In this document: one piece after another, positions 12,411 to 24,299 of the stretch
Numbering within the stretch: the stretch's first letter is position 1
Layout: each line of letters begins with the position of its first letter
DNA from: Mansonella perstans
Taxonomy: Eukaryota > Nematoda > Chromadorea > Rhabditida > Onchocercidae
NCBI GenBank assembly: GCA_037074765.1
Contig: JBAMDO010000093.1
Span: 124,001-188,000, forward strand
Reading direction: 5' to 3'
Length of the DNA stretch: 64,000 nucleotides
Made by a program: the position numbers and the translations under genes
Notes under the pieces: model-generated
Databases searched by the model: none
Told to the model about the DNA's origin: nothing
What the model saw: only the letters and a program-made list of their open reading frames with translations

Positions 12411-15400
12411 ATGAAGCGTTCTGCAGGTGACCGGTTTGGAAGTGGAAGTAAACGAACACGAATGGATAGCTATGAAGAAGCTCTGGCAAATGGTAAATAT
12501 GAATTACGGTTAGTGGTGACAAGTAGAGGTGCTGGTGGCATCATAGGCCGAGGAGGCGAGAATATCAAACGCCTCCGTTCTGAGGTACTACCATTTGGGT
12601 AACTCTCGTAGCATTTAATTACATACTTTATAATTATCCTTTTTGACGTTCCGTAATTAATATTATTGAGAGCACCGACCGAAACTCATTTGCCTAACAA
12701 ATAACATCAGCTCATTCTTTTTTTAATATCAAAAAATGCTTAACAAATTATACATTTCTTGGACAAATGCAGTTTTTTAGTAATGTTTTTGAGGTTAGAT
12801 GGTAAGTAATGCTCGTGATTTTTGCACTGATGAAACTTTTGATTCTAAAAAGTAGACCTTTTAAAGTACCAGACATATACTTTATCGAAGATTCCGATGA
12901 TTTGCAGCTGGCTTTAACTTGTTATGCAAATGCGTTTTCGATCAGAGCTTTTCCAGGATCTTTTCCTGATCATTTCCTTTCTTTCCCTTGTTGGCTAGGA
13001 TGTGCTTGTAAATGCAAAGCCCTTAGTTCCAGGAACTTAGGAAAAGTTCAAGTTCTCAAGTCACTTTTATATGCAACGGCCCTGAATCTTTTGTTGTTTG
13101 GCGGACTGAGCATCATGAATTACGAAATTGTGAACACAGCCCAAACTAATGCTCATTTGCAGTTCGACGCGAACCTGACCGTCCCAGATAGCCAGACGCC
13201 CGAACGGTAATTTATCCTGGAAATACTTGTTGCCCTCACTACTGATTACTCGTTGGGCCACGACCGTTATTGCCACCGGGCTTCCACACGATGGATAAAC
13301 CTACAGCTCTAACAGGCTGACCTTGAATTACCTACCACATTTCTTTCACATACTTACTGTTACAAAATAGATGACATGCCTGCCTGCCTTCACCGCTTAA
13401 CTGTTTAGGAATGTGATAGGATTTTGGTATAGTTTAAAATTTGGTAGCTTTTAAGGTATTTCGTTCAACTAAGGATTGAAAGGATGTTTTGCAAAGACTG
13501 GAAAATAGTTTTTAAGTCACTTTTGGTGTTTTGAAATGCCATTATGAAAACAGATTCTTGTGGTTTTACTTAAAATCAATTAATATTAAATCGTTTGGAC
13601 ATAATATTGTGATGATGTCATGTTCAGCTGAGGCAACAAAGAGCAGGAGGGGCATGTTCTCCAAATTTTTTAGCAGAGGAAGCCACTTTTTTTCAAAATT
13701 TTTATTAATTTGAAATTTTTGGTTGGTCCAGAGCACATTATTTTTCGATTTGGAGTTTTCTTGCAATACTGCAAGGTACAACAAAGGATTTTGATTATAA
13801 ATTTATTCCACACAGTGCACCACCATTTCTTACAACTGTTGACTTCAGATTTGATTTGGTTGTTGGGCAATAATTTTGGACACTTTCTGTTTTAGAAACT
13901 AAACCTGTGAATTTTGCTTGATTTTTTGATCAAGGTAGACTGGTTTTTTCTCTTTTTTTTTGGAACTATATGTTAATGCTGTTCAGGGTATTGACACTGA
14001 CTGCTACAACGGAAAACATCGCTAACTGCTTGCGTGAAATTATACCGCGTCTCGATGAAGTAAGCGCCAATTTTTACAGGTTTAAAAACAGTTTGCACCA
14101 AAAATTTCTGTATTTGTTCATAGCTGACAGTTGTAAGTCGAGGGATTGAAGGTTGTTTGGGCGTGGTATGTATTAATGGATTTCAGCTCACAGATTTCTA
14201 CGCTAAAAATTTAAGGAATTTACGATTTTCAACCAGTACTGAATGGTGAGACAGAGGTATTTTTTTAGAATCGCGAGGATGATCATGATCGACGAGGAAA
14301 AAGGGCGGACAGACCGGATAGTGAAATGAAAGTTTTGGTGCATGAATCTCACGCTGGTGCTGTAATTGGTCGTGGTGGGTCACGAATAAAGGAACTTCGA
14401 GAAAAAACTGGAGCTCAACTCAAGGTCCTATTACTTGTTTTCAGTTTTATGACACATGCTTGAGTTATGACTTGAATTGCTTCGTAAAAAGCATTTCTGT
14501 TTCACAACATGACATCAAATTTTGCGACATAAGCGCAGAACTTTTTATCTATGTATGTATCGGGAGTAATTATTTTCATCATCTACTTCATTTTAAAAAT
14601 CTGTTATAGACGATTAAATTTATTTATTCTTATTCCTATTTGTTTTTCTATATTTATCAGTTGCATACTTTAATATTTTAATTGTTTCGAGCAGAAAACG
14701 TGTTCTTTATCAAGGTAAATTTAGCTGAAAAGAAGGCACAATTTTCTATGGGAGAAATTTTCTGATTTTTGTAAGAGAAACTGAAGAGATTTAGTTCGAT
14801 AAAATTTTACCATTAAAATATTAACAGGTTTTTTCTCGTTGTGCACCGCAGTCTACTGAAAGAATTGTGCTGCTGAACGGTGAAGTGGAAAAAATAATTG
14901 ATTGTATCGGCATCATAATCGATGTATTGAAGGAGGTAATAAAATTGTTAACCAGATTTCAACCTTATAATAAAGATGTTATTTTAAATATACTTGGAAA
15001 AATCTAATTTGTCAATTTTGTGACTTTTAGATCCCAATAAAAGGACCAGTTCGGCCGTATGACCCGATGTATTATGATCCAGATATAATTAGCGATTATG
15101 GTGGATATGTTCCTGATAGAAATTTTATCTCACGTATAGGTCGGGGAAGAGATTATGGATTTGGCGGTGGCATGATTACCTCACGATATCCTGGAAGAGA
15201 TGATCGTTGTGGCGGGATGAGGGATATGATAGGACGCTATTCACCTATTCCAGCTATGCAGACCACACAGGTGGAAACAACTGACGTAACATGATTTCTT
15301 AAAATTTATATCTTAAAAATACAATGTACTTTAATTCTCGAAACTTGATTTTTTATAAAACTAATAGTGTTAGGAATTTTGTTCCTTGTCTTAGTGTTCA

Positions 15401-16428
15401 CAGTCAGCAGAGCAGTCATCTAATTTTACCTAACTGAATTTTCACATTTACTCTTGGATTTGGCTGTCGAAGTAATATTTCTTAGTGCGAAGAAATTTAT
15501 TGTGAGCCGAACAAGTTATTCTATCGTAACACACGATGTATTTATTAATATTGTTAGTATAAGGACAGTTATCAGCTGCTTCACCATATGGGTGGTTTTT
15601 TGGAGGTTTCCAAAGAAAAGGTCTCTAAAAGTAAGAATGTTTAGTTTTCAAGTCTTCATGGCAGTTTGTTATTGCGAGGTCCGTATTAACACTCTAACTC
15701 ATTGTTATATAATATTTAGGTTACAATCCCAGATGAACTGGGTGGCGCCATAATAGGTAAAGGGGGTTCACGGATCAATCGAGTGCGTGAAGAATCAGGA
15801 GCACAAATCGAAGTTGAGCCCCATCGTGACAATGGCGGTGATCGTATCATAACTATTTCTGGTACTCGGGAGCAGATTCAAGCAGCACAGTATTTACTAC
15901 AGCAGTGGTTCTTTCTTTTTGTCGTTTTGTTTTGAACAGGACAATAATGTACAACGCAGTTAACAATTTTATTTATTTTTGATTCAACTTTTGAATCTGA
16001 TCGGCACAGATTTTTCGATTTACTAAACTGTTCAAGTATAAATTCAGTATATTAGCATTGGGGCCGAAGTTTAGCAAATTTGTTTTGCTTTTTTCCGCGG
16101 AAGCTTGAGCCCATGTCCGTATGATTGTTTTGCGAAACACGTTAAAAACGCTTAGAGTATGCGGTTCCAATTCAATACTATTCAAATATTGGAAGTTGCA
16201 TGCTCAGTTCAAGTTTTGTCAGAAATGGGAAGAGGAGAACTAATTCAAATATTGATAGAATTCTAGCAAATTTCAAATCTTTTTTAGAGTATTTCTGCAT
16301 TTTTTTAAGTCACTTTTAGAATATTTTTACATTTCTGATACTGATTTCCATATTTCATTTATATACGTTACCATTATTTCAGCGTTCGTACGTCGGAAGC
16401 AGGAAGACGTTATTTAAGCGAACACTAA
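12411..16428 (+). CDS. hnRNP K homologue, three KH domains
   Basis: Exons 12411-12584, 13163-13206, 13987-14059, 14269-14424, 14828-14935, 15031-15270, 15720-15907, 16383-16428; 342 residues. It binds C-rich single-stranded RNA/DNA and acts in nuclear and cytoplasmic RNA processing and translation control. The N-terminus has a basic KRSAG...SKRTRMD signal-like stretch. KH1 (about 31-97) carries GRGG at 46-49, KH2 (about 117-185) GRGG at 131-134, and KH3 (about 265-328) GKGG at 278-281, so all three RNA-gripping loops are intact. The KH2-KH3 linker is rich in Tyr, Gly and Arg (for example [13 protein letters not shown]), like the K-interaction/RGG region of animal hnRNP K. The layout KH1-KH2-linker-KH3-short tail is that of hnRNP K (C. 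elegans HRPK-1) rather than PCBP or NOVA. The start ATG follows an acceptor at 12400 and poly(A) signals follow at 16524 and 16616. Confidence 0.93.
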
Positions 16429-16523
16429 ATGGAGTAGGCAATCGAAAGCTTTTATTGACCTGCTTTTAATAAGCACTTTGCTATTTTCATTTATAAACTT
16501 ATCAATTTGTCGGCCCATTTTGA

Positions 16524-16621
16524 AATAAATTGTCACAGTTATTTATGCGTTGCCTTTCTTTAAATGCTTGTTTTGTCATTTGTATCATGTGTGTGATCTC
16601 CTTACATTCATGTTCAATAAA
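16524..16621 (+). terminator. Poly(A) signals of the hnRNP K gene
   Basis: Two AATAAA hexamers, at 16524-16529 and 16616-16621, lie 95 and 190 bases after the stop codon. The second is followed by a T-rich stretch and is the more likely cleavage signal. Confidence 0.6.
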
Positions 16622-17651
16622 ATCTCGTTTCAATCGTCTTATTCCACTAAAGTGTCATTGCACTCTTAGCATACATAACGACATGCAGAGGAAAGAACTT
16701 ATTGTTTAATCCAACTGTTAAAAAAAAAAATCTGCTTTTGTTATTGCAAGATTTTTCGCGACACTTCGTGCTATGACTCATCCAGATTTTCATTCTGCTT
16801 TGTGAGCCACAATAACTAATAGATGCCTTTTTCATTCTCTTAAAGCATTATGAAGCTGAAATATCAAAAAGTCAATTCTCTTTCTCTACTACATATTGTT
16901 GTAGTTAAACACAAGGATAATATTTAAGTCAGTTGTTGCTCTGATAGTCTATGAAATGTGTAAGCAAATGTCATAAGTTCGGTATTGCTCGCAAAATAAC
17001 CTTAATTCTGTAAAATGGGGAATATAAAGTGATGTTCAAATTATTGATACTTATAACTATTTTCTATCTATTTCTATCTCTATCATGATATAATTAAACA
17101 TAGTTTTAAACCTTTTTTTCTCTACTTATTTCATCTTTAGATTTTTTAAAACAAAATTTTAAGATATGAATTACGACAGTACAGTACATGTTTTAATCAA
17201 AATTCTAATATTCTTGCTTTTCTAATATTTCCTAACATTACAGTTAATAGATAATATTTGAAAATATCAACTATTTAATGTTGATCTTGTTTACTTGAAT
17301 AGTGCAGAAATGTTTTTGCTAATTAAGAAAAATTATCAACGTTTTCTGAATTCGAAATGCCATTAATATGATTAGTTTTCTGACATTTCACTAATAGCTC
17401 TAATCATAGAGGTTGAAATAGCAGTAACTTATCGATTCTTTTTGTTCAACTTGTCTGAAAGCAATCCTTATCACAGTTGTCAACAGTTGCATGAAGGAAG
17501 CAGGTGTGGAACGTATACCGAATGCTACTGTCAGTAATGATTCAGTGCTTTGTCCAACAACATGGCGGGAGCAGCATTTTACAGGTTTTGCATAATACAT
17601 AATAAAAATGACTTTGATAGGGTTTTTTTTTGGAACATCCTTTTAGATCGA

Positions 17652-20600
17652 ATGGAAATTGGGAAAGGTTTTACGCAAATATTTGGGAATAAAAAATTAC
17701 CTTACCTTGAAATAATTTTGATTATTGGTCTCATCAGATGTGCATGCAGCAAAATATTTCTGTTTCATTTATCGCTTTGTCGAACCTATCATTCTTACAA
17801 AGACGATTCTTTTTCAGAGCAAGAAGTGGCTGCTGCAAAACGTTTTTACAACTATTCACAAATTGATGAAAATCTTCAAAGGACTCCAATGTGTCGTATT
17901 GCCGAACTCGCTCGTTACAATAAAGTTAGCTTTTGTTTGATATTGACAATTTTCTTATTTTGTGATTTTAACTATGCAAATAAGAGGATTTCAACATTAA
18001 AAATTAAACTATGACATCAGTTCATATTTTCCACTATGATTTCAAATTGCCTTAATTCATTAACAGAGTCCGTTTGTTTTATAAATTGCATTTAATAAGG
18101 AATGTGAAGATTAGTATAAAAAATTAATTCAGATCAAACATGAATATAAACTCATGGACGAAAGTGGACCGGCTCACAAAAAGCAGTTCGTTGTTTCACT
18201 TATGCTAAAACCCGATCAGGCAAGGGTGTTTTATTCTTTACATAATTTAGCTCTATTGTAGAACTGTAAAAGGATTATTCTTGTTGTGTTATTTCTTGGT
18301 TTTCTATTTTATTGTAAAAATCTCTTAGGTGTTTTACGGCAAAGGAGCGTCCATCAAGAAGGCTCAACAGTCAGCCGCAGAATGTGCTTTAAATGGAACC
18401 GTTTTACCCAAGCCACCAGATAAGGTTCCGTCAAAAAAAGTGAAAAGTGGTAAGATTAGCATTCGTTAGAAGAATGCAATATCGTACGTTGTGAGAATTC
18501 TGGGATATGCTTTTTTGTTTTTCTTTGTGGATTGAAATAAACATAAACCGAATAAGACGTGATGTAGTTATTACTTTTCTTGAACAGAAAATTATAAAAG
18601 CTAAATTATGGAATAATCGCGCTTCTTGTCAGAAAGTATTCTATATTTTTATAAAATATCCGGATATAAATACTGTACTTCTGGTTGATTTTAATATTTT
18701 TAAATGAACTAGAATGAACAGTGTTTGAATCATAATAGCTACAGAAAATCAATTTTGTTTCAGATTTTCAAAACCCGATAATGCTACTCAGATATGTCGC
18801 AGGATGGCTTGGAGTTGAGGTCAAATTCATTGATGAAGTAGTGCCGATATGCCCACCGCCATCTCATTCCATAACCCGTTTGCCAGTGCAGTTGGTTATC
18901 CATTTGTTTCATTATGACGCGTCATAATTTCTGAATTTTTTAATCCAGTTGATTATAAGTCCAAGTTGTGATTTTGCAAAGTTGGAAGTAAACTGAAAAG
19001 CATTCCGTGAAAATCAAGCGCAACTAACTACATGGTTTTTATCTGTAGGACCTCCGCTGTAGAAGCAAGTGGATGTCTGTCGTATTTAGCAAGTACTGTG
19101 TAACTAGTTGCAGACCACTAATAAGAGCTCCTTTCATCCCAATGATTAACGAACATTTCTTGGTTATTCCACCGCCTAGAGTAGTATTTGGACAAGCACG
19201 CGTTCCTGCAGCACTGCAACCGGTACCGATTATGATGCGGCCACCAAATGGTATCGCTCCGCGATTCCCGCTCTCTCATCGTTACCGACCACATTCACAA
19301 CTTCATGAAGTAAATTTTGTACGGGTCTTTTTCTTTCCGCTTTTTTGGGATTTGTATAGTAAAACAGTGATCGGCGCTTATTATTTTACATTCGTTGAAA
19401 GTTTAATTATGGGGAAAATAATGCATTTTTTTAGCGGATTATTATTATTCAGGGCTAAATAAATGAGGGAAATTTGCTTATTTGATAAATAGTTTGGGCT
19501 TGTTGGAGTTCTAATTACTCGATCGAATTTCAGGTTCGTTTGATATTAAGTAAGGATTTGCCGGAGTTTATAGGAAAGGGAATGACGAAGAAAAGAGCCA
19601 AAAACAATGCTGCTAATGAGGTTAAGTTACTTGTATACTTAACTTTTCAAAATTAGTGTGCTTTTAATTTTAATGTTTTATAGCATGTCTTCTTAACTTA
19701 TTATTCTTACTTCTTTCTAGTTAGGATGTTTGTGGTTGTTGCATAAAATTGAGGCATAAGTACCCACTGCAATTTCAGGCTCTTTCTTATCTAGGACCTT
19801 ATCTGGCGTCGCTAGAAGCACAGTCAAAAAGCAAAATAATGAATGGGCCAAAGAACGGTAACAGTTATTAGTTTGATTACCAGCGAAATTTATAAATAAT
19901 TAGATTAAAATTACTGACTTCTTCAGATTGAAATAAGTTACTTACTTTTCAGTTAGCTGGGTCTATTAAAGCGCCTTTTTATAAAGTGGAACTTGTTTAC
20001 AAAAAGCTAAGATTTTTCCGGAGAGGAATAGCGATTGAATGTGCAATTAATCATATAGTCTTATTACCAACTACTAGATTCACCATAATGTTGAAAAGTG
20101 TTATTTGTATAGCAGTCAGTTTGAAATAGAATTGACAATCATTAAATCGTCATTTCGAAATATTCATATAAAAATGCTATAGCATTTTTATACTTTGTGC
20201 ATCATTCCTTTCACATTCTTTCTTCATCTGACTGAACAAACATGAGCAGCTACAGGACTAACGGCAACTGAAATCGAAAACATCAGAAAAGATAATTTAA
20301 AATCAGTTATCACAACGGCACGGAATGGGAAACCAAAATCTTCTGTCTCTCAAATACATGAATGTGCTCTTCAAATGCGTATGAATGTCGAGTTTTTGGT
20401 AATAATTTCAGCACATTTTCAACTTTTACAGTACTTTTATTTTTATTCGCAGTTAATATGTGATTACCCCTTGTGATTCTATCACAAACTTCATGATTAG
20501 CAACGAGTAATTCAAATTCAAGAGTTTGCTTTGCCAACTTCAGTCATTTATTGCTGAAAAATGACTGCTCAATTTGATAATGCTTTTTCTTTTCATCATT

Positions 20601-23600
20601 GCGCTGTACTGCTAGTCGAATTTGTTTGATTTTTGCAGGTTCTGAAAGAGGAAGGACCAGCTCACGATAGGCACTACTTATTACGCTGTAAGCTTATCTC
20701 AGCAGAGCGAGTTATATGTGCCGACGGTGAAGGAAGTAGTAAGAAAATTGCAAAGCAAAATGCTTGCTCGTTGATGCTAACTAAATTACAATCTGTTGGT
20801 TAGTCACCGTGATGCTGTTATAAAAATCATAATACTTGTTATTTGGTAGAGAAAATGCTGTATCCACTAAAAACATTACTTTTAAACTTGGTTTATTCTT
20901 TTTTCTAGAATCTTCCCCAATTTTCATCGCTGCTGCAATGTTGAAATCGCAGAAAAAAATCGGAACACCAAAGGAACTTAAGCGAAAAACAATTAGCAAG
21001 GTATTTGAACTTATCATTTCAGTAATGCTGTAACATTTGAAGTACGCTTCTTTGGTTTTGGAAATGGTCCAATTTTTCCAACAGTGCTGTACAAAAGTTG
21101 AAACTAAGTGTCACATGTATTTAAATAATCCCTATTACATTCAACTACAGAATCATTTTCCCAGATTCTGTAGTTGAATTCTTTTTGCTGTCTCTAATTT
21201 TTTGTATCCCACAGTCCATTGCGAATCTTGGGCTGCTTTCATTATGATTGTTCGAAATTTTAGGATATGAAAATGAATCCGGAATATGGTCATGAAATTA
21301 ACCCAGTCAGTCGCTTAATGCAGATTATGCAAGCTCGGAAGCAAAATGAACCGAAATTCCAACTTGTTGCTGAGCGCGGACAAAGCCGTTACAGAGAATT
21401 TGTGATGGAGGTTTTGCTTTGGATATTTCATAGTTCAGATTTAAAATTTTTTTTATATCTAAGTATTATATGCATTATAGGTGATCTGTGATAATGGTCT
21501 TCGCTGCGAAGGTGTCGGACCTAACAAAAAGCTTGCGAAAAGAGCTGCAGCTGAAGCAGTGCTAGCAAGGATAGGATATGTAAAGCCAATGCCGAAACCT
21601 GGAAAAAGTCTTCTTAAGAAAAAGCCTGAGGAGTATATACAGCGGTCACATATTGGTATAGATTTTTTACCGGCATGTATGCATGATTTTATTGTAACGA
21701 ATTGCATAAACTACTGGATTGACATTAGCATTCATTAGATATGGTTAAAAATGAAATTTCGGTGTTTGCTTCCACCCATTGTCACTTCAGTTATGTTTTA
21801 AGATCCATTTCTGAAATAGTGCTTAAAAAGTTTTAGGTTTGTTCGAAGTTGCCAAAGAGAGAAAATTGGTGCTGCAAGTGAGTGAGAACGAAGATGAAGT
21901 AGCAGATGTTGAGAAAGTTTCGGAAGTTACTTTATCTGTAACTGCATCTATGGGGTCACAAGTGATGGCTTTCGCTGACGTTGATGGGACTTTGTATGCC
22001 GGTGAACAAAAAGGTGTTTGGAGTAGCACTGCTGTCAAAACTAAAAGGTAAATTGCTGGTTATGATGCATACATATTTCTATCGGAAAAGATTTCGTAAA
22101 TCACGTCGTGTTGTCATTTCTAGAGATTTATCAGCATTCTAAATTTCAGACGATTTGATTTCTTGTTTTGAAGAAACGTAGTAATAATTATACTGTTGAC
22201 GGAAACTGTTAGGAGAATAGTGATTTTTACAATTCAGTCAGTTATAGTGTATGTTCTGTTTGCTGGGATTTTTTTTTAATTTGACAGAAGTTGTAGGATT
22301 TAATGTTTTGGTCGTTCTAGTTATTATCTCATTGTCTACTTATGGGCCAACTTTTAGCTGATATGTAATTCATAAAATTGCATTTAGCTAAGCAAAAATT
22401 TTGCAGCATTATTGATAAAGAAAATGACGATGCAAAACAACATGCTTCTCAGCCAAAACGTCGTGTTACCTTCAGTAATGAAGTTAGTGCATGCCCACCA
22501 CCCGGTTGGTTTTATCTTTCTCTTTGCTTGCATGAATTGAACACTTGCTTTATCTTATGTAAATCGTGCTTTATATCAGACTACAAAATTTACATCAAAC
22601 TTAAAAACATCTTCACAAAATTTGATTTAGACATTTCCTAATGCTCTGATGCTAACATTTTTATATTATCAAATTTTACAGAGCTTCTAGCATGTCAAGC
22701 ATTGCGCTATCCGCTAGGTAGTCTTAGGTTTGGGGACTATGGACAGCCGTATTTGATAAAATTGCACATTACTGTAGAACTCCCAAGCGAGCTTATAACG
22801 ATCGCTCATAGTATTGAAGTGCAATTTTTATAAGTTTATAGAATCTATTTGAACAAAGGTGCAGAAGAAGAGTAGATGTTTTGCATACACTTTTTGTTCG
22901 TATTCCATAATTTGCTGCTTAATGGGTTGATTTTATGGTTGTAGAATTTCTATTGATGACCTTGATCAGTAAAGTAATATTTATATATATACATCATACG
23001 GTTCTTTTCTGTCGTTCAACATTTGTAAGTTTTTATTACAGATGATAATAGCTACCCTTCGGCTTTGATAACACCGCTGAAATCGGAAGTAGTTGTCAAC
23101 AAGCTTCGCAAAAGTTTGTTTTGTTTTTCCGTAATGCAGTTTTTGGATTTTTTGTAAATCTCTATAGTTTTCTGATTGTATGTTTTAGAAGGACGTGACT
23201 CGAAAAAATGGCTTACCGAGATCGAGAAAAAGGAAATTGCTGAAATGGCTCAAGAATTTTTCAAATGTTATAACGTCATTCACTCACTGAAAATAGAGGA
23301 AAGAAGTATTAGAATTAATTCATCTAAAACTATAATTTTTACTTCTAGATCTCTCCAAAGATTTAAAGCTTTAAATAAGACCCTTTTTTTTAGATACCAT
23401 TCCTTGCAGTTAATTGTTCAAGAAAGGATTATGATGGGATCTAAGGGTTTTTCATGAACTATTCATGTTCATCCTGCTAAATCTGAGCTGCCGATTGTTT
23501 AAATTTCCATAATTTATTGGGTGTTTAATATTAGGGGAACTGAAAATAAGCATTCTTCAGTTTCCGATAATTTTTTCAGTGGATAGAGGCGGATTTGTGC

Positions 23601-24210
23601 TGGTGAATCACCAAATGGAGCAACTATCTCTAAATGAGATATCGTCATCCGCTGCATATTCAGCTGCCAGACATCATCTGGGTTCAATAGCCCAACATTA
23701 CAAATTCTCTGTCAATTATACCGATTTTCCTGTGGTACACATTTTGTGTATTAATCAAAATAACGAAAAAAAGGAGTTTTATTTGAAGCATGAAGCATGT
23801 TCTGTCTGATAGTTAGTGAAGAGGTAATTATCGTTAACGTAGTTGGAGGAATAGAGATTAAACGCTAGGACACGTAATTTGCTCACCACGTAAAAAAAAT
23901 AATTTGTTGATTGTTTGTAACAGGCTTAGCATGTATACTTTAGACTCCGAATGGGATTGATGATCAATATTTTTCACTTATTTCGATTGGAATCGATAAG
24001 CCTGTCGTAAGTTTTCATTTGGTTAAACTTTTTTCAAGACCGTATTCCATTATCGATCTTGCGTTCATCCTTATTTATTGTTTGTTTTTGAATTCAAAAG
24101 AAATTAATTCCAAGGTATGTCACGGAAGTGGAAGTACCGAAGAGGCTGCTCATGAGGATGCTGCTCGCAATGCCTTACTACTTCTATGTAAAATTTGGAT
24201 GGTATATTAG
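17652..24210 (+). CDS. stau-1: Staufen homologue, five dsRNA-binding domains
   Basis: Exons 17652-17667, 17818-17924, 18133-18219, 18329-18449, 18764-18894, 19049-19309, 19534-19620, 19779-19857, 20250-20398, 20639-20798, 20909-21000, 21264-21410, 21481-21655, 21837-22047, 22407-22504, 22682-22717, 23042-23113, 23189-23305, 23580-23734, 24115-24210; about 798 residues. Staufen binds structured RNA and directs mRNA localisation, translation and decay. dsRBD1 is at about 28-93. dsRBD2 is split (N half 113-132, C half 242-276) by a ~105-residue Pro-rich insertion. dsRBD3 is at about 322-398 and dsRBD4 at 443-512 (INPVSRLMQI...GPNKKLAKRAAAEAV). A degenerate dsRBD5 ends the protein (about 733-798). 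Between dsRBD4 and 5 lies KRRVTF (625-630), an RVxF-type PP1 docking motif. The start is uncertain: I use the ATG 5 bases after an acceptor at 17646, but an upstream ATG at 17562 is in frame through unspliced DNA. The intron after 18219 begins GC. Confidence 0.93.
20167..20192. repeat. 26-bp perfect palindrome in a Staufen intron
   Basis: The 26 bases centred between 20179 and 20180 (core AAAATGCTATAGCATTTT) equal their own reverse complement. It lies in the intron between exons 19779-19857 and 20250-20398. Confidence 0.85.
21139..21179. repeat. 16-bp perfect inverted repeat in a Staufen intron
   Basis: 21139-21154 and 21164-21179 are exact reverse complements around a 9-base loop. It lies in the intron between exons 20909-21000 and 21264-21410 and could fold into a stable hairpin in the pre-mRNA. 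Confidence 0.9.
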
Positions 24211-24263
24211 GCGATACAGGGAAATCACTTGAATGGTTATTCTCAGTGTTGTTCTTTCAGTAA

Positions 24264-24269
24264 AATAAA
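24264..24269 (+). terminator. Poly(A) signal of the Staufen gene
   Basis: AATAAA 54 bases after the Staufen stop codon, in A/T-rich DNA. Confidence 0.6.
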
Positions 24270-24299
24270 ACTATTCAATGTTTTCGACGAATATAACTG

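Noticed and set aside
12809..13210. 133-residue + strand ORF
   Set aside because: Only its last 44 bases are a real exon (hnRNP K KH1) and that exon is in a different frame; the rest is intron.
17562..18014. Long + strand ORF starting MAGAAFYRF covering the first Staufen exons
   Set aside because: It reads through two good splice sites. The in-frame stretch between 17668 and 17817 is Phe/Ile-rich intron-like sequence, and the dsRBD1 exons join properly when it is removed. The upstream ATG remains only a minor alternative start.
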